This document shows positions 6,113 through 9,077 of a DNA stretch of 9,077 nt, one piece after another. Each line of letters opens with the position of its first letter. Position 1 is the first letter of the stretch. The stretch lies in NCBI GenBank assembly GCA_029882725.1, contig JAOUKG010000058.1, forward strand, positions 1 to 9,077. Reading direction: 5' to 3'. The translations under genes and the position numbers were made by a program. The stretch is from Cyclobacteriaceae bacterium (GTDB lineage: Bacteria; Bacteroidota; Bacteroidia; Cytophagales; Cyclobacteriaceae). A model generated the notes under the pieces. That model ran no database searches, was not told the origin of the DNA, and was given only the letters and a program-made list of their open reading frames with translations.

Positions 6113-7348
6113 TTGGTACTCAACTATATCTGGATTGGTTTTTTCATAATTGGCTTTCTGGTTGCATTGATCAAACTGATCTTTTTCGGCGATGTAGATG
6201 TATTTCCGGCCATGCTCGATAGTACTTTTGATATGTCGAGAACTGGTTTCGAAATATCATTATACCTTACAGGTGTAATGAGTTTATGGTTAGGCTTCAT
6301 GAAAATAGGTGAAAAAGGAGGTATGCTTGCAATTCTTGCACGGTTAGTAGCCCCATTTTTCACACGTCTGTTTCCGGGAATCCCCAAAAATCATCCTGCT
6401 ATGGGTTCAATTGTGATGAACTTCTCGGCCAATCTTATAGGTCTTGATAATGCTGCTACTCCTTTAGGCTTGAAAGCCATGAAAGAAATGCAGGAGCTTA
6501 ATAAAAACAAAGATACGGCCACTAATGCTCAAATCATGTTTCTCGTGCTCAATACCAGTGGGTTAACTATTGTACCTCTCACTATTATGATCGACAGATC
6601 GTTACTTGAGATTCCCGCAGCCAATCCTACCGACGTATTTATACCGTTATTAATAGCTACTTTCTTTTCTACGATAACCGGACTAATTGTTGTTTCCCTA
6701 TACCAAAAAATCAGGTTCGACAGGGTTGTTCTTGCCTATTTAGGGGGTGCCACTGCACTTATTGCCGGCATAATTTATATTTTTCTTAATTTACCTCCCG
6801 AACAAGTAGGGCCAGTTTCGAAAGTTTTCAGTTCCATTATTATTTTTAGTCTCATTATTTCCTTTTTTACTTTAGCTATAAAAAAGAAACTTAATCTTTA
6901 TTCCGTTTTTATTGAAGGAGCTAAGGAAGGTTTTGAAACTTCAATCAAAATTATACCCTATCTGGTTGGAATTTTGGTTGCCATTGGTGTTTTCAGAGCC
7001 TCAGGTACATTGGACATAATTATTGAGGGTATGCGGTTTGTTTTTGCTGCTACAGGTATGGATACCCGGTTTGTAGATGCATTACCAACCGCCTTAATGA
7101 AGCCTTTATCAGGAAGTGGAGCCCGTGGAATGAACATTGAAATCATGAATACTTTCGGTGCAGATTCCTTTATCGGGCGATTGTCAAGTATCTTCAGGGG
7201 AGCAACAGAAACCACATTTTATATCATCGCTGTTTATTTTGGAAGCGTGAATATTCGAAATAGCCGTTATGCAATTACGGCAGGGTTATTGGCTGATTTG
7301 GCAGGCATTATTGCTGCAATTTTTGTAGGTTACCTGTTTTTCGGTTAG
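6113..7348 (+). CDS. Fused SpmA-SpmB-like nucleoside-recognition-domain membrane protein
   Basis: 411-residue multi-spanning inner-membrane protein with two 'nucleoside recognition'/Gate domains. It resembles Bacillus spore maturation proteins SpmA and SpmB joined in one chain. The SpmA-like half (about 1-205) shows MKIGEKGGM at 63-71, NFSANLIGLDNAATPLGLKAM at 103-123 and FLVLNTSGLTIVP at 143-155. The SpmB-like half (about 260-411) shows SIKIIPYLVGILVAIGVF at 277-294, MKPLSGSGARGM at 329-340 and GATETTFYIIAVYFGSV at 363-379. About eight to ten hydrophobic segments are visible, including 7-24, 48-62, 176-196, 206-226, 238-256, 280-294 and 391-410. Length fits the joined form common in Bacteroidota. 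Biochemical function is not established; transport of a small molecule or peptidoglycan-related work is only inferred. The start is TTG at 6113: an in-frame stop at 6083-6085 rules out a longer start with ATG, and MVLNYIW is the family's usual N-terminus. It stands alone between two gaps of 112 and 72 bases. Confidence 0.88.
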   Translation: MVLNYIWIGFFIIGFLVALIKLIFFGDVDVFPAMLDSTFDMSRTGFEISLYLTGVMSLWLGFMKIGEKGGMLAILARLVAPFFTRLFPGIPKNHPAMGSIVMNFSANLIGLDNAATPLGLKAMKEMQELNKNKDTATNAQIMFLVLNTSGLTIVPLTIMIDRSLLEIPAANPTDVFIPLLIATFFSTITGLIVVSLYQKIRFDRVVLAYLGGATALIAGIIYIFLNLPPEQVGPVSKVFSSIIIFSLIISFFTLAIKKKLNLYSVFIEGAKEGFETSIKIIPYLVGILVAIGVFRASGTLDIIIEGMRFVFAATGMDTRFVDALPTALMKPLSGSGARGMNIEIMNTFGADSFIGRLSSIFRGATETTFYIIAVYFGSVNIRNSRYAITAGLLADLAGIIAAIFVGYLFFG

Positions 7349-7420
7349 ATGTTAGTTTTGTTGGATTTTTATATTATTATTATCAATGAACCATTGTATA
7401 TTGCTGAAAATTTCTGATTT

Positions 7421-7867
7421 ATGCTTATAAACGACACACAAAAAAACATCTACGATAATGCGAAAATGCATTTTTTAGGTAATTTCCCTGATTCCTTACC
7501 TATCGAGCAGGCCTATGTGCATATAGGTATTTATTTAGGTTGGATTATTGAATCAGACCTTTATTCAGAACATTTTGAAGAAGAAGCCGATATTCAAATA
7601 TTTAGATTTAAAAGAAGAGAGATTTCCTGTACAATTTTAAGTGAAATTTGGGATGGGTATTTAGGGCATGAGCTTTTTAGTAGAAAAGGAAATATGTTTA
7701 CTTACTATTACTATGGTGGTGGATTGTACCATACAGATTATAAGGATACCATTATGAAAGATCTTCCCTCAATTTATCATGTAAAAGATACATGGGAGAA
7801 TTATGAAAAGATGAAAGCTCGTATGGATTTAAGATTTTCCGATTGGGAAAAATTAATAAAAGGTTAG
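7421..7867 (+). CDS. Small conserved protein, DUF7832-like
   Basis: 148-residue cytoplasmic protein without signal peptide or membrane segment. The layout matches, from memory, a widespread uncharacterised family now called DUF7832: YDNAKMHF at 11-18, FPDSLPIEQAYVHIGIYLGW at 22-41, an acidic HFEEEAD at 51-57, KRREIS at 64-69, WDGYL at 77-81, GNMFTYYYYGGGLYHTDY at 90-107, DLPSIYHVKDTWENY at 114-128 and a closing DW at 141-142. The many Trp, Tyr and acidic residues suggest a compact alpha/beta fold. The function is unknown; relatives are, as I recall, often found among immunity-like or accessory genes, but no toxin gene is visible here. The family name is my recognition and needs a profile search. 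ATG at 7421 is the natural start; the 72-base gap upstream is AT-rich with no clear promoter. The TAG stop overlaps the TAA stop of the opposite-strand gene in the shared TTAG at 7864-7867. Confidence 0.75.
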   Translation: MLINDTQKNIYDNAKMHFLGNFPDSLPIEQAYVHIGIYLGWIIESDLYSEHFEEEADIQIFRFKRREISCTILSEIWDGYLGHELFSRKGNMFTYYYYGGGLYHTDYKDTIMKDLPSIYHVKDTWENYEKMKARMDLRFSDWEKLIKG

Positions 7868-9077
7868 TCCCCATCATTTTCAGATAATAAGCCTAATTCA
7901 TTCATTTCGATAAACTCATTTTCATCTTCTGAAGTTGTATAATTAATTATTACATTTCCCTGTGTAGAGAATTGAAGGGAAAGAGGTATTCCCTGTAAAT
8001 TTATTTCACTTTGCCAAATTATTTGTCCTGTGGCTAAGTCAATCTTTGCACCTATACATGGATATTTGTCAACAACAACTTTGACAACTTCACTACTTTC
8101 AAATTCCGTTTTTATTCCTTGAACAGCAGGTGCCGTTTGTGAAATAACCATATATACTGAATTTGTATTTTGATCTTCCCTATATACCATTTCAACTGAT
8201 TGTGCATTTAACAAACTTTCCATGGGAATAGTGATAAACACATCCGATATCCTTGAAGAATTAAAACGAGCCAGATATATCTTCTTTGCATCTATTCCCC
8301 TGTAAATTCCCGAAATAAAATTTTCAGAAGGTTTGAATGGTGTGAACTGTATATTCCCCTCTTCCGGATTTATTGGAATTTCCAATTCATTGAATGTTAC
8401 AAATTTCAATTTCTTTTCCACCTCGGCAGTTTTAGCTATAAGATAATTCTCAGCTTCTCCTACTTTATCAATTTCAACCTTTAAAAAAGTTTCCAATCCT
8501 TTCAATCCCCCAAATGCCTCATCAAAAAAACCTGAATAATAACGTAACTGCCTGTCTATATCCGCACGCCTTATTTTATTGAGAATACTATCAGATATTG
8601 CTAATTTTTCGGACTGTAACTTTAATAAATCAAGATTTACAATCCAATCTACAGAGTCTTTTAAGTTTAGTTCTTTTATATGCTCATTAGTAAACCGTAT
8701 CTGCGACTTTACCAATTCAAAAAGAGTTATAGGAAGTGGGTTTGGATCGTATTTAGTGAGCATTTCCTTATTCAATATCTTCTCAATTTTATCAAATTCA
8801 ACTTCTGGTACTATTGCCCCGTCACTAGACCTTTCATATAATTGCATCAATTCCGCATGGTATTTCAACAAATCAGATTTAACGGTAAAAACGTCATTTA
8901 ATATTGTTTCCCTAACTTTTGAAGCCCAGCTCGCATAATCAAACAGATTAATTTCATGGTCAAAAAAGTTGGGTTTTTGAGCAATTTGCCGGGTAAAACC
9001 TTCTAACTGAACAAAGTTTACAGATACCCCCCATTCACTACAGGGGATATCGAGTACTTTTGAAACAAAAGCCTCCG
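7864..9077 (-). CDS. Large uncharacterised protein, C-terminal 403 residues (5' end beyond window)
   Basis: I do not recognise this protein. The reading frame stays open from the stop (TAA at 7866-7864) to the right edge, so at least 403 residues are visible. A TTG at 8871 could be taken as a start, but 68 further codons upstream are open and read like normal protein (for example LFDYASWASKVRETILNDV), so the gene begins outside the window. The visible part opens with a mixed segment, then a long, helical, charged region with coiled-coil character (about residues 60-245, including RRADIDRQLRYYSGFFDEAF and an AENYLIAKTAEVEKKLKF stretch). A beta-rich C-terminal region of about 155 residues follows. 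Near the end, GAKIDLATGQIIWQSEI is reminiscent of one blade of a PQQ-like beta-propeller, but a single unit is not enough to call the fold. The tail is acidic (SEDENEFIEM; SENDGD). No membrane segment or catalytic motif is seen. It converges on the DUF7832-like gene with a four-base overlap, and no terminator fits between them. Confidence 0.75.
   Translation of the reverse strand, partial: EAFVSKVLDIPCSEWGVSVNFVQLEGFTRQIAQKPNFFDHEINLFDYASWASKVRETILNDVFTVKSDLLKYHAELMQLYERSSDGAIVPEVEFDKIEKILNKEMLTKYDPNPLPITLFELVKSQIRFTNEHIKELNLKDSVDWIVNLDLLKLQSEKLAISDSILNKIRRADIDRQLRYYSGFFDEAFGGLKGLETFLKVEIDKVGEAENYLIAKTAEVEKKLKFVTFNELEIPINPEEGNIQFTPFKPSENFISGIYRGIDAKKIYLARFNSSRISDVFITIPMESLLNAQSVEMVYREDQNTNSVYMVISQTAPAVQGIKTEFESSEVVKVVVDKYPCIGAKIDLATGQIIWQSEINLQGIPLSLQFSTQGNVIINYTTSEDENEFIEMNELGLLSENDGD

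Noticed and set aside
7370..7383. TATTATTATTATC run as a simple-sequence repeat that could vary in length
   Set aside because: Only about four ATT/TTA units; too short to support phase variation, and no promoter spacing depends on it clearly.
7384..7396. CAATG-AAC-CATTG inverted repeat before the DUF7832-like gene
   Set aside because: Five-base arms in an AT-rich gap are expected by chance; there is no second copy or promoter alignment to support an operator.
7864..8871. TTG at 8871 as the start of the minus-strand gene
   Set aside because: Reading the complement by codon from 8872 to 9075 gives no stop and protein-like sequence, so the gene extends beyond the window.
8579..8938. 119-codon plus-strand frame opposite the large minus-strand gene
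   Set aside because: It is antisense to a longer, better-supported reading frame and its Ser/Phe/Asn-rich translation looks like a complement shadow.

Overview
The window looks like an ordinary core chromosomal stretch from a member of the Bacteroidota, with a Cytophagales-like feel. This is an inference from four things: A-rich leaders without Shine-Dalgarno sites, moderately low G+C, a 'TAnnTTTG' type -7 box, and the style of the proteins (a split-type transketolase C-terminal chain, a fused SpmA/SpmB-like protein, a signal peptide ending in SFS-Q). I see no mobile element, tRNA, rRNA, CRISPR array or phage gene. No gap between genes exceeds about 210 bases.

Layout. Positions 1-1697 hold the 3' part of a transketolase C-terminal subunit gene, followed with zero spacing by a secreted tetratricopeptide (TPR) protein. 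Positions 1783-2601 encode a membrane-anchored prohibitin/SPFH protein. Positions 2669-4914 form a very tight three-gene block: citrate synthase (gltA), a eukaryote-like acyl-CoA-binding protein that overlaps it by one base, and the rRNA methyltransferase rsmE, whose GTG start directly follows the preceding stop. A hairpin plus short T-run near 5009-5043 probably ends that block. Positions 5122-6000 encode an SMP-30/gluconolactonase-like protein. Positions 6113-7348 encode a 411-residue SpmA-SpmB-like membrane protein with a TTG start. Positions 7421-7867 encode a small conserved protein that resembles DUF7832. Its stop overlaps, tail to tail, the stop of a large minus-strand gene that runs out of the right edge of the window.

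Functionally the left two thirds are central metabolism and housekeeping: the pentose phosphate pathway, entry to the TCA cycle, an acyl-CoA carrier, ribosome modification and membrane organisation. The acyl-CoA-binding protein next to citrate synthase suggests that acyl-CoA supply and use are expressed together. The right third is less well understood.

I found no convincing undescribed system. The best leads are the gltA/ACBP/rsmE cassette, a perfect 12-bp inverted repeat inside rsmE, the convergent stop overlap, and the uncharacterised minus-strand protein, which clearly extends past an apparent TTG start at 8871.
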